38,563 nt of DNA from Dysgonomonas sp. ZJ279 (lineage in GTDB: Bacteria > Bacteroidota > Bacteroidia > Bacteroidales > Dysgonomonadaceae). Both the position numbers and the translations under genes were made by a program. Shown here piece after piece: positions 8,749-16,058 of the stretch; position 1 is the stretch's first letter; each line of letters starts with the position of its first letter. Location of the stretch: NCBI RefSeq assembly GCF_011039205.1, contig NZ_JAAKEL010000027.1, positions 1-38,563 on the forward strand, given 5' to 3'. The notes beneath the pieces were generated by a model. It was not told where the DNA came from, ran no database searches, and saw only the letters and a program-made list of their open reading frames with translations.

Positions 8749-9978
8749 ATGACATTTGACAATTTAAAACTCATAGAGCCAATATTAACGGCTCTTCAAC
8801 AAGCAAATTATACTACCCCAACCCCTATTCAGAGAGAAGCGATTCCAATTATACTGGATGGTACTGATTTGTTGGGATGTGCACAAACAGGTACAGGAAA
8901 AACTGCCGCTTTCTCAATTCCTATTATCCAAAAACTGGCTGAGGCTTACAGACCCGCCAGATATCAAAATATTAAGGCGTTGGTATTAACACCAACCCGT
9001 GAGCTTGCTATACAAATAGACGAATCGTTTGAAGCATACGGACGCAATACCCAACTTCGTCACACAGTGGTATTCGGAGGTGTTTCGCAGAAAAACCAAA
9101 CGGATATACTCAAGAGAGGTGTCGATATTCTTATCGCTACTCCGGGACGGTTACTCGATCTGATCAAACAAGGATATATCAAACTGAATACCATCGAGTT
9201 CTTCGTACTAGACGAAGCAGACCGCATGCTCGACATGGGTTTCATTCACGATATAAAGCGACTGCTCCCACTCCTTCCCAAGAAGCGACAAACACTGTTC
9301 TTCTCGGCTACTATGCCACCCGAAATTGCCAAGCTGGCAAATTCGATGTTGTATAACCCGAAAAAAGTAGAAGTTGCCCCTGTATCATCTACAGTAGATA
9401 CAATCGAACAATCGGTTTACTATGTAGAGAAGAAAGACAAAATAGACCTGCTTATCGATCTGCTTCAAGATCAGAGCCTCGAATCTATTCTGGTTTTTGC
9501 CCGTACAAAACATGGTTCGGACAAAATAGCACGTATGCTCAATAAGGCAAATATCCGTACTGAAGCTATTCACGGCAACAAGTCACAGAACGCACGTCAA
9601 AATGCGCTAAGCAATTTCAAGAGCCGTAAAACGCGTGTACTGATAGCTACCGACATTGCAGCACGTGGAATAGACGTAGACAGTCTTTCGCATGTATTCA
9701 ACTACGATCTGCCTAACGTACCTGAAACTTACGTACATCGTATCGGGCGTACAGGTAGAGCGGGGAAAAGCGGTGTAGCTATATCGTTCTGCGACAGAGA
9801 AGAATTACCTTTACTGAAAGATATTCATAAGCTGATAAAGAAAAATATTCCTGCTGTTACCGATCATGCTTATGTTGAAACCTCTTCTACGAATAAGCCT
9901 AAAAGTGAGGCAGCGAAACCGAAAGAACAAAGCAGCAACAATAATCGTCAGCCGAAAGTTATAAAAAGGCAAAAATAA
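8749..9978 (+). CDS. rhlE: RhlE-type DEAD-box ATP-dependent RNA helicase
   Basis: 409 residues with the complete DEAD-box set in order: Q motif (TTPTPIQ), Walker A AQTGTGKT at 45-52, PTRELA, TPGR, DEAD at 155-158, [12 protein letters not shown] and [10 protein letters not shown] from 330. The C-terminal 45 residues are Lys/Ser/Asn-rich and disordered, as in RhlE proteins that bind RNA through a basic tail. The family unwinds short RNA duplexes in ribosome assembly and mRNA decay in the cytoplasm. RhlE is favoured over CsdA/DeaD because there is no DbpA-like RNA-binding domain. It has its own promoter and follows the GH92 terminator, so it is a separate unit from that gene. Low-temperature regulation is common in the family but nothing here shows it. 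Confidence 0.92.
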   Translation: MTFDNLKLIEPILTALQQANYTTPTPIQREAIPIILDGTDLLGCAQTGTGKTAAFSIPIIQKLAEAYRPARYQNIKALVLTPTRELAIQIDESFEAYGRNTQLRHTVVFGGVSQKNQTDILKRGVDILIATPGRLLDLIKQGYIKLNTIEFFVLDEADRMLDMGFIHDIKRLLPLLPKKRQTLFFSATMPPEIAKLANSMLYNPKKVEVAPVSSTVDTIEQSVYYVEKKDKIDLLIDLLQDQSLESILVFARTKHGSDKIARMLNKANIRTEAIHGNKSQNARQNALSNFKSRKTRVLIATDIAARGIDVDSLSHVFNYDLPNVPETYVHRIGRTGRAGKSGVAISFCDREELPLLKDIHKLIKKNIPAVTDHAYVETSSTNKPKSEAAKPKEQSSNNNRQPKVIKRQK

Positions 9979-10011
9979 TTGAGGGTAAGAAACCTATTTA
10001 TTATTTTTGAC

Positions 10012-10019
10012 ACTTGATT
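10012..10019 (+). promoter_or_regulatory. Candidate -7 box upstream of rluF
   Basis: TATTTTTG fits TAnnTTTG, 105 bases before the rluF start in the 146-bp gap after rhlE. The flanks are AT-rich, so chance is possible. Confidence 0.3.
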
Positions 10020-10124
10020 AATAAAAGAAAGTATTTAATGATCTGTTTTCAGATTATAACGTTCTATAGCTGTTTCAATCACAAAAGCAATAAAAAAGGT
10101 CTCAGACCTTAATAGTTTAAAACA

Positions 10125-11234
10125 ATGGAATACAGACTAAATAAATACATCAGTAATTCCGGTTATTGTTCTCGCAGAGAAGCTGACCGATTTATAGAAA
10201 GCGGTAACGTAACCATTAATGGTAAACGTGCCACAATCGGCATGCGCGTACTACCCGGACAAAAGGTGAAAGTAAACGGCGAGCTGATCATAAACGACAT
10301 AGAACCTGTATATATTGCACTCAATAAACCTGTGGGGATTGTCAGCACAACCGACCCGATGGAAAAAGACAATATTGTGAACTTCATCAGGCACGAACAA
10401 CGCATATTCCCTATCGGCAGGCTAGATAAAGATTCTCAAGGATTGATCTTGCTGACCAATGACGGTGACATCGTTAATAAGATACTCCGTGCAGGAAACA
10501 ATCATAAGAAAGATTACATAGTATCAGTAGACAGACCTATCACTAAAGACTTTCTGGAACGTATGGCGCAGGGTGTACCTATCTTAGACCGTGTAACACG
10601 CAGATGCGAAATATCACAGATAAACCCCTATACATTCAAAATATCGCTTATACAGGGTCTGAACAGACAGATCAGACGTATGTGTGAATTTTTCGGATAT
10701 GAAGTAACCAAGTTGGAACGTATCCAGATAATGAACATCGAACTGGGTAATCTCGGACAAGGCAACTGGCGTGACCTTACTCATACCGAACTGGAAGGAT
10801 TATTCGATATGCTCGATGCTTCTGAAAAAACCGAAGGGTCTAAGAAACCTGCCAACAGCAATAAGTCGTTCAATAAAGCTCTCGAACAATTCGATATAAA
10901 GACCGATTACCGCAAAGGCAGCATAGCTGCTAAGTATGGAAAGAAAGAAAAGAACGACAAAGCGGACAAACCTAAAGATAAATCGGGCAGTGCTCCTAAA
11001 TCAGCTTTCTCTTCTGCTTCTGCGGATGAGACAGAAACCAGCCATAAGCCGAAGAAAAACAAAAGACCATCGAGCGGATTAAGAGTCGGCAAACAAAAGG
11101 TAGCATCGAATAAACCGAAGCCAAGACCAACGGAGAGATCAAAATCAGCTAAGCCGAAAACAGCTTCTTCTGCTAAACCGAAAGGAACTTCGTCAGCCAG
11201 ACCAAAACCGAAGCCACAGGCTAAGAAGAAATAA
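10125..11234 (+). CDS. rluF: 23S rRNA pseudouridine synthase, RluF type, with basic tail
   Basis: 369 residues. An S4 RNA-binding domain (residues 4-60, [20 protein letters not shown]) is followed by a RsuA/RluB-type synthase domain. Its catalytic motif [10 protein letters not shown] places the nucleophilic Asp at residue 101. The stretch [15 protein letters not shown] fits RluF, which modifies a helix of 23S rRNA at U2604 in E. coli numbering; RluB is the main alternative. The domain ends near residue 228. About 140 further residues follow, made almost wholly of Lys, Pro, Ser and Ala, with repeated KPK(P/T) and SAKPK units. E. coli RluF is about 290 residues, so this tail is distinctive. It probably binds RNA or ribosome precursors (inference). 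Confidence 0.9.
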   Translation: MEYRLNKYISNSGYCSRREADRFIESGNVTINGKRATIGMRVLPGQKVKVNGELIINDIEPVYIALNKPVGIVSTTDPMEKDNIVNFIRHEQRIFPIGRLDKDSQGLILLTNDGDIVNKILRAGNNHKKDYIVSVDRPITKDFLERMAQGVPILDRVTRRCEISQINPYTFKISLIQGLNRQIRRMCEFFGYEVTKLERIQIMNIELGNLGQGNWRDLTHTELEGLFDMLDASEKTEGSKKPANSNKSFNKALEQFDIKTDYRKGSIAAKYGKKEKNDKADKPKDKSGSAPKSAFSSASADETETSHKPKKNKRPSSGLRVGKQKVASNKPKPRPTERSKSAKPKTASSAKPKGTSSARPKPKPQAKKK

Positions 11235-11247
11235 TACAAGTAAATTA

Positions 11248-11301
11248 AAAAAGGTAACAAAAGTAACACTTTTTACATTGTTTTTCTACTGTAACCTTTT
11301 T
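11248..11301 (+). terminator. Long-loop hairpin after rluF
   Basis: AAAAAGGTAAC at 11248-11258 pairs perfectly with GTAACCTTTTT at 11291-11301. The 32-nt loop is large, but the T run and position just after the rluF stop suit a terminator. Confidence 0.45.
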
Positions 11302-11365
11302 CCTATGTATGTAACTTTACAAGCCATATTTTATAGATAAATCTAAAGACAACTCGCAAGGATAT

Positions 11366-11398
11366 AAAAAGCTCATAACCAATAATTATGAGCTTTTT
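11366..11398 (+). terminator. Intrinsic terminator
   Basis: AAAAAGCTCATAA at 11366-11378 pairs with TTATGAGCTTTTT at 11386-11398, running into more T. It insulates rluF from the hydrolase gene. The core is nearly the same as the terminator at 13031-13065. Confidence 0.7.
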
Positions 11399-11437
11399 TT
11401 GCATGTAATAAAACCCATTATTTAAAATACAATTTCA

Positions 11438-11445
11438 TATATTTG
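11438..11445 (+). promoter_or_regulatory. -7 box of the serine hydrolase gene
   Basis: TATATTTG fits TAnnTTTG and lies 30 bases before ATG 11476. It overlaps a TTG at 11443 that would extend the frame, which argues against that TTG being the start. Confidence 0.55.
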
Positions 11446-11475
11446 TCAATTGATAACCATATTAACAAATATCCT

Positions 11476-13023
11476 ATGAAAAATATCAGCCTACTCCTAC
11501 TAGCCTTTCTATTCTTACAGTGCAGTATGAAGACACAATGTCCTGATAATATACATCCCCATGATTTAGTTCTGTCTACACCCGAAGCAGAAAACGTTCA
11601 GTCACAAGGTATACTCGACTTTATAGAGTCTATCGAAAAAAAAGAGATAAAACTGCATAGCTTCATACTGCTACGCCATGGGAAAGTAGTTGCCGAAGGT
11701 TGGTGGGATCCATATAAACCCGACGCCCGTCATATTATGTACTCGGTAAGTAAAATATTTACATCGACAGCCGTTGGATTTGCAGTTAACGAAAAGCTCC
11801 TGTCGCTCGATGATAAAGTAGTTTCGTTTTTTCCCGAATATAAAGACGCATACGCAGCAAACCCATATATGCAGGAACTCACTGTAAGAAACCTAATCAC
11901 CATGACGGCAGGAAATGAACCGTGGCCCGATTTCAGAATGCGCAATATGGATTGGGTAAATGATTTCTTGAGTGCAGACCTCAATGAAAAAACAGCCAAC
12001 CGATTTATATATAACTCGTATGCTACTTATATGGCTTCTGTTATTATACAGCGGGTTACAGGTAGCACGATGCTGGATTATCTTAAACCTCGTTTATTCG
12101 AACCGCTAGGTATCTCAGATATTGCAAGCGAACAAAGCCCGTCAGGATTTACCTGTGGCGGCTGGGGAATGAGTGTACTAACTGCCGATATGGCTAAGTT
12201 AGGGCAATTATACCTGCAAAAAGGAAAATGGAACGGTGAACAGCTTTTACCCGAAAGCTGGATCGAAGAAGCGTCGAGCATGCAAATAGACAACGGAGCT
12301 AATCTCTCACCTTCGGAAAGAGCACAAACCGATTGGGGGCAAGGCTACGGATATTTTATATGGCAATGCCGCCACAACGCATTCAGGGCAGATGGTGCAT
12401 TCGGACAGCTTATCGTTGTGATGCCCGATCAGGACGCTGTGTTGGTTGCTACGGCAGATACACATGATATGGGTAAAGAGTTACAACAGGTATGGGATCA
12501 TATTTTGCCTGCAATTTCGGATAAGGAACTACCCGAAAACAAAGACGCTTATAAAGCTCTGACTGCCAAACTTGAAAGCCTTGCTTTACCCGAACCTAAC
12601 ATGAAATCGGAGAAAGACAAAAATCCTGATTTCGCAGGAACATATACTATGGAGAAAAACGACTTAGGTATAGTAAGCATCGAAATAAAACAACAAAATA
12701 ATCTTTGCAATCTGATTCTAAGAACAGGTTCTGCTACTCACAACCTCACTACAGGCAATAACAAATGGGAATACAGCGTCACCGACCGCAACAGTCCGTA
12801 TTATAATCAGAGCTATCGCAACCCGATCGGCTTATCACCTTTCAAAGTGGCAGGATATTATACATGGAAAGATGCTCAAAATCTGCTTTTGAAATTAGTC
12901 TATTTGGAAGACAGTAGCTTTGAGAATTATAAAATTACGTTCGACGGTAAAAAAATAAATCTGCTATATACTAATAGTGAAGATGATAGTAAGCCGATAG
13001 AATTGGTCGGGAATTTGAATTGA
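11476..13023 (+). CDS. Exported beta-lactamase-fold serine hydrolase
   Basis: 515 residues from ATG 11476. The frame is open 11 codons further up to a TTG that falls inside the -7 box, so I use the ATG. It gives a good signal sequence ending in FLFLQC (Cys16, a possible but imperfect lipobox). The body is the class C beta-lactamase/DD-peptidase fold (PF00144): S90-V-S-K93 is the nucleophile and base, Y179-N-S is the second motif, and GGWGMSVLTADMAKLG follows. The third motif is not clear. A C-terminal beta-rich domain follows from about residue 375 (FAGTYTMEKN...). Such proteins range over esterases, D-aminopeptidases and penicillin-binding relatives; the substrate is unknown and I do not claim antibiotic resistance. 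It is a single-gene unit between two terminators. Confidence 0.85.
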   Translation: MKNISLLLLAFLFLQCSMKTQCPDNIHPHDLVLSTPEAENVQSQGILDFIESIEKKEIKLHSFILLRHGKVVAEGWWDPYKPDARHIMYSVSKIFTSTAVGFAVNEKLLSLDDKVVSFFPEYKDAYAANPYMQELTVRNLITMTAGNEPWPDFRMRNMDWVNDFLSADLNEKTANRFIYNSYATYMASVIIQRVTGSTMLDYLKPRLFEPLGISDIASEQSPSGFTCGGWGMSVLTADMAKLGQLYLQKGKWNGEQLLPESWIEEASSMQIDNGANLSPSERAQTDWGQGYGYFIWQCRHNAFRADGAFGQLIVVMPDQDAVLVATADTHDMGKELQQVWDHILPAISDKELPENKDAYKALTAKLESLALPEPNMKSEKDKNPDFAGTYTMEKNDLGIVSIEIKQQNNLCNLILRTGSATHNLTTGNNKWEYSVTDRNSPYYNQSYRNPIGLSPFKVAGYYTWKDAQNLLLKLVYLEDSSFENYKITFDGKKINLLYTNSEDDSKPIELVGNLN

Positions 13024-13030
13024 TAAGATA

Positions 13031-13065
13031 AAAAAAGCTCATGATATTACACCATGAGCTTTTTT
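13031..13065 (+). terminator. Intrinsic terminator after the hydrolase gene
   Basis: AAAAAAGCTCATG at 13031-13043 pairs with CATGAGCTTTTTT at 13053-13065, with two more T after it, starting 8 bases after the stop. Confidence 0.8.
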
Positions 13066-13167
13066 TTGATTCCATTTTCTGACTGACGCGACATCTTCAT
13101 TTATTTTTTCCCCTTTGAGATTCCAATCTATTATCCATACCAGAGAAATCGTCGTCCTATCTATCTC

Positions 13168-13248
13168 TGTCATCCCGATACGGAGTGAGGGATCTGTTCT
13201 CCTATAACAAGGAGTAGTCGGGATCCCTCACTCCGTATCGGGATGACA
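13168..13248. repeat. REP-like palindromic element with 27-bp perfect arms
   Basis: The arm at 13168-13194 (starting TGTCATCCCGATACGGAG) is the exact reverse complement of 13222-13248. The 27-nt centre has a second small stem (CTCCT 13199-13203 / AGGAG 13210-13214), giving a branched cruciform. Sequences of the type TGTCATyCyGA...CGnAGnGAnGGATC recur in many Bacteroidota genomes as REP-like repeats (from memory). It is related to the cores of the 151-bp elements at 13407 and 14344. Confidence 0.8.
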
Positions 13249-13249
13249 A

Positions 13250-13273
13250 AAAGCCACTCCTTAGAGTGGCTTT
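13250..13273. terminator. Terminator-like hairpin next to the palindrome
   Basis: AAAGCCACTC / GAGTGGCTTT, a 10-bp perfect stem with a 4-nt loop, starts 2 bases after the REP-like element ends. No gene ends directly here; it may be part of the repeat unit. Confidence 0.5.
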
Positions 13274-13406
13274 GTATATTCTTTTAGGTTCCTCCCCTTT
13301 GGCAAGGCGAGAGAGGGTGAATGTATCGGGATAGCAAGTTCTACTAAATATTTTATTAGTTATTATTCCTTCCCATATATCGAACTCACATTAAATTCTA
13401 TACTTA

Positions 13407-13557
13407 GAAGTCGTCTTGACTTTTCAAAATGTTTTCTTTTTGTTTATTTTTTTACTCTCTTTGTCATGCTGAACGATAGTGAAGCATCTTCTAACCGAGA
13501 TCCTTCGTTCCTCAGGATGACAAAATAATACGAAAAACAAAAAGTCAAGACGACTTC
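13407..13557. repeat. MITE-like element, copy 1 (151 bp)
   Basis: Terminal inverted repeats GAAGTCGTCTTGACTTTT (13407-13424) and their exact reverse complement at 13540-13557. Inside is an imperfect hairpin: TTTGTCATGCTGAACGATAG... against ...CGTTCCTCAGGATGACAAA. It matches copy 2 at 14344-14494 at 147 of 151 positions by my reading. It contains no gene. It ends 1 bp short of the TAA of the XRE gene, so it may serve as that gene's terminator. Confidence 0.85.
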
Positions 13558-13558
13558 T

Positions 13559-13975
13559 TTATTTCTTTTGCTCAAGAATTTTTTCGAGCCATGTTATTTT
13601 ACCTTTTTCTACTTCAAGAAGGCGTTCGTATAATTCTACTTTTTGATTACACAACTCGATTATTTCTTTTACAGGAGTATAATTATAAAGAATACCAGAA
13701 GAACTATCTGAAAATGTATTATTTTCAATATAATAATTATTATTTGTTTCCTCCTCCGTCGTTTTAATCTCTTCGACCGACACATCAAGAGCCTTAGCAA
13801 ATCGTTCCAGCATTTCGTCATCGATCACCTGAGCAGATTCGTATCTCGATACGGTTTGTTGCGAAAGATGAACCATATCAGCCATCGCTTCCTGTTTGAT
13901 ACCCTTACCACGACGGATATCGCGGATATTATGTCCGTGATGAACTCTTTTTATCGATAAGTTTTCTGTTTTCAT
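13559..13975 (-). CDS. XRE-family transcriptional regulator with C-terminal coiled coil
   Basis: 138 residues. A helix-turn-helix of the XRE/Cro type spans about 15-70 (RDIRRGKGIKQEAMADMVHLSQQTVSRYES, then LERFAKALDVSVEEI). A short Asn-rich linker (TNNNYYIENNTFSD) leads to a helical tail, VKEIIELCNQKVELYERLLEVEKGKITWLEKIL, with heptad-like spacing suited to dimerisation. This layout is common among small Bacteroidota regulators. It is the only gene between two direct copies of a 151-bp MITE-like element, and its stop codon abuts copy 1. A -7 box stands at 13999-14006. Three GAGTAAAA repeats and an inverted copy farther upstream are candidate operators. Its targets are unknown; no toxin partner is visible. 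Confidence 0.85.
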   Translation of the reverse strand: MKTENLSIKRVHHGHNIRDIRRGKGIKQEAMADMVHLSQQTVSRYESAQVIDDEMLERFAKALDVSVEEIKTTEEETNNNYYIENNTFSDSSSGILYNYTPVKEIIELCNQKVELYERLLEVEKGKITWLEKILEQKK

Positions 13976-13998
13976 GTCTTATATTTTTATTCTTAAAG

Positions 13999-14006
13999 CA
14001 AATATA
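13999..14006 (-). promoter_or_regulatory. -7 box of the XRE gene
   Basis: The minus strand reads TATATTTG, fitting TAnnTTTG, 23 bases before the start at 13975. Confidence 0.5.
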
Positions 14007-14056
14007 CAAATCAAATGATGTGTATTTAACAAAAATATGAAAAAATAAACAGGTAT

Positions 14057-14118
14057 GAGTAAAATTATGCGGTTTGCGAGTAAAATAGAAAAAATGAGTA
14101 AAAAAATTCTTTTTACTC
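14057..14118. promoter_or_regulatory. Cluster of GAGTAAAA repeats, candidate operators
   Basis: GAGTAAAA occurs at 14057-14064, 14078-14085 and 14096-14103, and inverted as TTTTACTC at 14111-14118. Spacing is 21, 18 and 15 bases. They lie 50-110 bases upstream of the XRE gene's -7 box. A 35-codon frame on the plus strand (14055-14162, MSKIMRFASKIEKMSKK...) runs through them and shares their MSK repeats; it could be a small peptide but is more likely a by-product of the repeats. Confidence 0.4.
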
Positions 14119-14169
14119 TTGCCTTTGCTTCATTTTATCAGGAAATTTGCAATCATAATTAAACACCTT

Positions 14170-14277
14170 GTTACCCCTTCATACAATGATATAATTTTTG
14201 CATTCAAAATCCATTCCCTACCTGTAACTCACCAAATTGCTGACGAAAGCGGTGAGAGGATGTATGAAGGGGATAAC
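14170..14277. repeat. Imperfect inverted-repeat element (108 bp)
   Basis: GTTACCCCTTCATACA at 14170-14185 matches the reverse complement of 14261-14277 (TGTATGAAGGGGATAAC) with one extra base. Nested within is a second pair, CTCACC and GGTGAG. No coding potential was seen. It is unrelated in sequence to the 151-bp elements. Confidence 0.6.
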
Positions 14278-14343
14278 TAAAAGAGGGTATCTCTATCTTT
14301 GGCAACGCCTTAATTATTTATATAGCTTCGCTTTTTTTACAGT

Positions 14344-14494
14344 GAAGTCGTCTTGACTTTTCAAAAGATTTTCTTTTTGTTTGTTTTTTTACTCTCTTTG
14401 TCATGCTGAACGATAGTGAAGCATCTCCTAACCGAGATCCTTCGTTCCTCAGGATGACAAAATAATACGAAAAACAAAAAGTCAAGACGACTTC
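14344..14494. repeat. MITE-like element, copy 2 (151 bp)
   Basis: Same length, orientation and 18-bp terminal inverted repeats as copy 1 (13407-13557), with four base differences. Beyond the ends, TTACAGT on the left and TGTAAA on the right extend the symmetry slightly. It ends 6 bp before the stop codon of the FISUMP gene. A 77-codon minus-strand frame across it (containing CHPEERRIS) is a translation of the repeat, not a gene. Confidence 0.85.
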
Positions 14495-14500
14495 TGTAAA

Positions 14501-15691
14501 TTAATTCTTCTTGCAGCGCACCGATATCATAAAATTGCGATAGGTTGATTTTCTCCTTATCCCCCCCTCTCCTTGTACAAATATGCGTATCCAACTACCC
14601 GAAGAACTTTGAGATGAACTAGTCCAATATTCACCTACTGTTCCGTAAGCGTTAACACTATAACTTGATTCTTGGGCAGAAAAACCTGCCAACACAACAT
14701 GAAATCCCCCCTTATGGGCAGGAAGGCTTTGTCCATACATCTTCGTACTTCCTGCTACAAAATCTACCGGCGGACATGTACTTAGCAGCGAATTTGCATA
14801 GCTGACAGCAGGATTAGTTATTGTGGTAGGGCGAGTGCTGGTCGTTGTAGCCCAAGCAGTATTCCAATTTGTTGCTGTCCCTGCCGGGTACTTGCTGTAC
14901 AATTGCGGATTGTTTGCAATCTGCTGTTCCAATTGGTTCCACTCATAATCGCTTGGTAAATGCCAGCCATTGGGACAGATCCCCTGATATTGAGCTTGAG
15001 TTGAACTATTATCGTCTGTCGTTTCTACATCTGTAGCCCTGGCAGAAGCAGCCCGCCAGTTGTAGAGATATCCCAATGAGGGTTGTTTAGTAACATAGGC
15101 TGCATTTTTACCATCTCCTGACGGTGCAGGATATGCATAATTAGAAGTTGCAGGTTCGCCCAGTGGAAGACCAAGAGTGAGAGCCGGTTGCCCTGTTACA
15201 TTTGTCGCATATTTACTCACCCGTAGATTCTCAACCATCCATGTACCTGCTGGACCGAAAGTAGCAGCCTTAAAATTATTACCATCCTGATCCTGATAGA
15301 TTTGTACGTTCGAAGACATGGATGGGGCTCCTATCATGTCCCATTTTGTGCCATCCCAGACATACAATCCTTCGTAGCCATCTAGCGGATTAACACAGCC
15401 ATTGGTATTGTATACCATAAGACCTATGTGTTCCTCTCGGTCGGGACGTGCAGTATTGGTCGGATCTATATCGTTCAGATTGGTTAAACTGTTCAAATAC
15501 ATCCTTGGCATACCTAGTCCTTTTAAGGAATTTGCTGCTCCATTTGTAATATTTGCTTGCTCCTTTAATTGAAGCAAAGCTCCGGCAACAGGGGCTTCAT
15601 CATTCCCGATTGTTACTTGAGAATGAATGCCAGAATTAGCATACGTAGAGATAACAACTAATAATATTAGTCGAAAAATTTTACTGTTCAT
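14501..15691 (-). CDS. Exported FISUMP-domain protein
   Basis: 396 residues from ATG 15691; a second ATG five codons upstream (15706) is possible. A signal peptide (KIFRLILLVVISTYANSGIHS) precedes a mature N-terminal region, QVTIGNDEAPVAGALLQLKE, typical of Bacteroidota surface proteins. From about residue 150 comes the Fibrobacter succinogenes major paralogous (FISUMP) domain: QDQDGNNFKAATFG...TWMVENLRV, YLYNWRAA, ICPNGWHLPSDYEWNQLE, GEYWTSS and a C-terminal RNFMISVRCKKN. The domain is secreted or surface-exposed; its function is not known in detail, and adhesion is a common guess. It lies downstream of the fimbrial operon on the same strand but has its own -7 box and is separated by a terminator. 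A tip or accessory role in the pilus is only a possibility. Confidence 0.85.
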   Translation of the reverse strand: MNSKIFRLILLVVISTYANSGIHSQVTIGNDEAPVAGALLQLKEQANITNGAANSLKGLGMPRMYLNSLTNLNDIDPTNTARPDREEHIGLMVYNTNGCVNPLDGYEGLYVWDGTKWDMIGAPSMSSNVQIYQDQDGNNFKAATFGPAGTWMVENLRVSKYATNVTGQPALTLGLPLGEPATSNYAYPAPSGDGKNAAYVTKQPSLGYLYNWRAASARATDVETTDDNSSTQAQYQGICPNGWHLPSDYEWNQLEQQIANNPQLYSKYPAGTATNWNTAWATTTSTRPTTITNPAVSYANSLLSTCPPVDFVAGSTKMYGQSLPAHKGGFHVVLAGFSAQESSYSVNAYGTVGEYWTSSSQSSSGSWIRIFVQGEGGIRRKSTYRNFMISVRCKKN

Positions 15692-15757
15692 TGTGTAGAA
15701 AAGCATTAAGTTAAAGAAAAGTTAATTGGTCGTAGTTTTTATATAAAGTTTCCGTGA

Positions 15758-15765
15758 CAAATATA
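15758..15765 (-). promoter_or_regulatory. -7 box of the FISUMP gene
   Basis: The minus strand reads TATATTTG, fitting TAnnTTTG, 66 bases before ATG 15691. The rest of the 15707-15951 gap is AT-rich with nothing else recognised. Confidence 0.5.
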
Positions 15766-15951
15766 GTCTTTTTTTATATGAAAAAAATATTTTAAACAAA
15801 ATTATTCATTTATAACATCTTAAAAAAAATCAAACACTCGAAAACTCTTATAAAACGCTACATAGACCTACCCTTTAGAGGATTACATCTTAAGTTTGAC
15901 CAATCGATCTCAAACACATCGTAAAAATTTATGGTAATAATTGAAACAAAA

Positions 15952-15983
15952 AAGAGGGTATCCTGACTAGGAGATACCCTCTT
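15952..15983 (-). terminator. Terminator of the fimbrial operon
   Basis: AAGAGGGTATC at 15952-15962 pairs with GATACCCTCTT at 15973-15983. Read on the minus strand it runs into TTTTTGTTTC. It lies about 75 bases after the stop of the DUF3868/OmpA gene. Confidence 0.75.
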
Positions 15984-16058
15984 GCAATAAAAAAACCTAC
16001 CAAAATAAAAACCTAACGACTTATATTGTTTCAGTCTTAACAGAAAGACTGTTTTTTC

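Noticed and set aside
11476-13023. Antibiotic-resistance beta-lactamase
   Set aside because: The fold and SxxK/YxN motifs are shared with many esterases and peptidases; the extra C-terminal domain and lack of a clear third motif do not support a resistance enzyme.
13276-13330. Further REP-like fragment (CCTCCCCTTTGGCAAGG...)
   Set aside because: It looks like repeat debris (it includes ATCGGGAT) but no convincing pair of arms could be drawn.
13407-14494. CRISPR array formed by the direct repeats
   Set aside because: Only two copies, each 151 bp with terminal inverted repeats, spaced about 790 bp; no regular short spacers and no cas genes.
14361-14594. 77-codon minus-strand frame containing CHPEERRISVRR
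   Set aside because: It is a translation of the MITE-like element copy 2 plus the end of the FISUMP gene in another frame. The HPEERRIS type peptide is a known by-product of these repeats.
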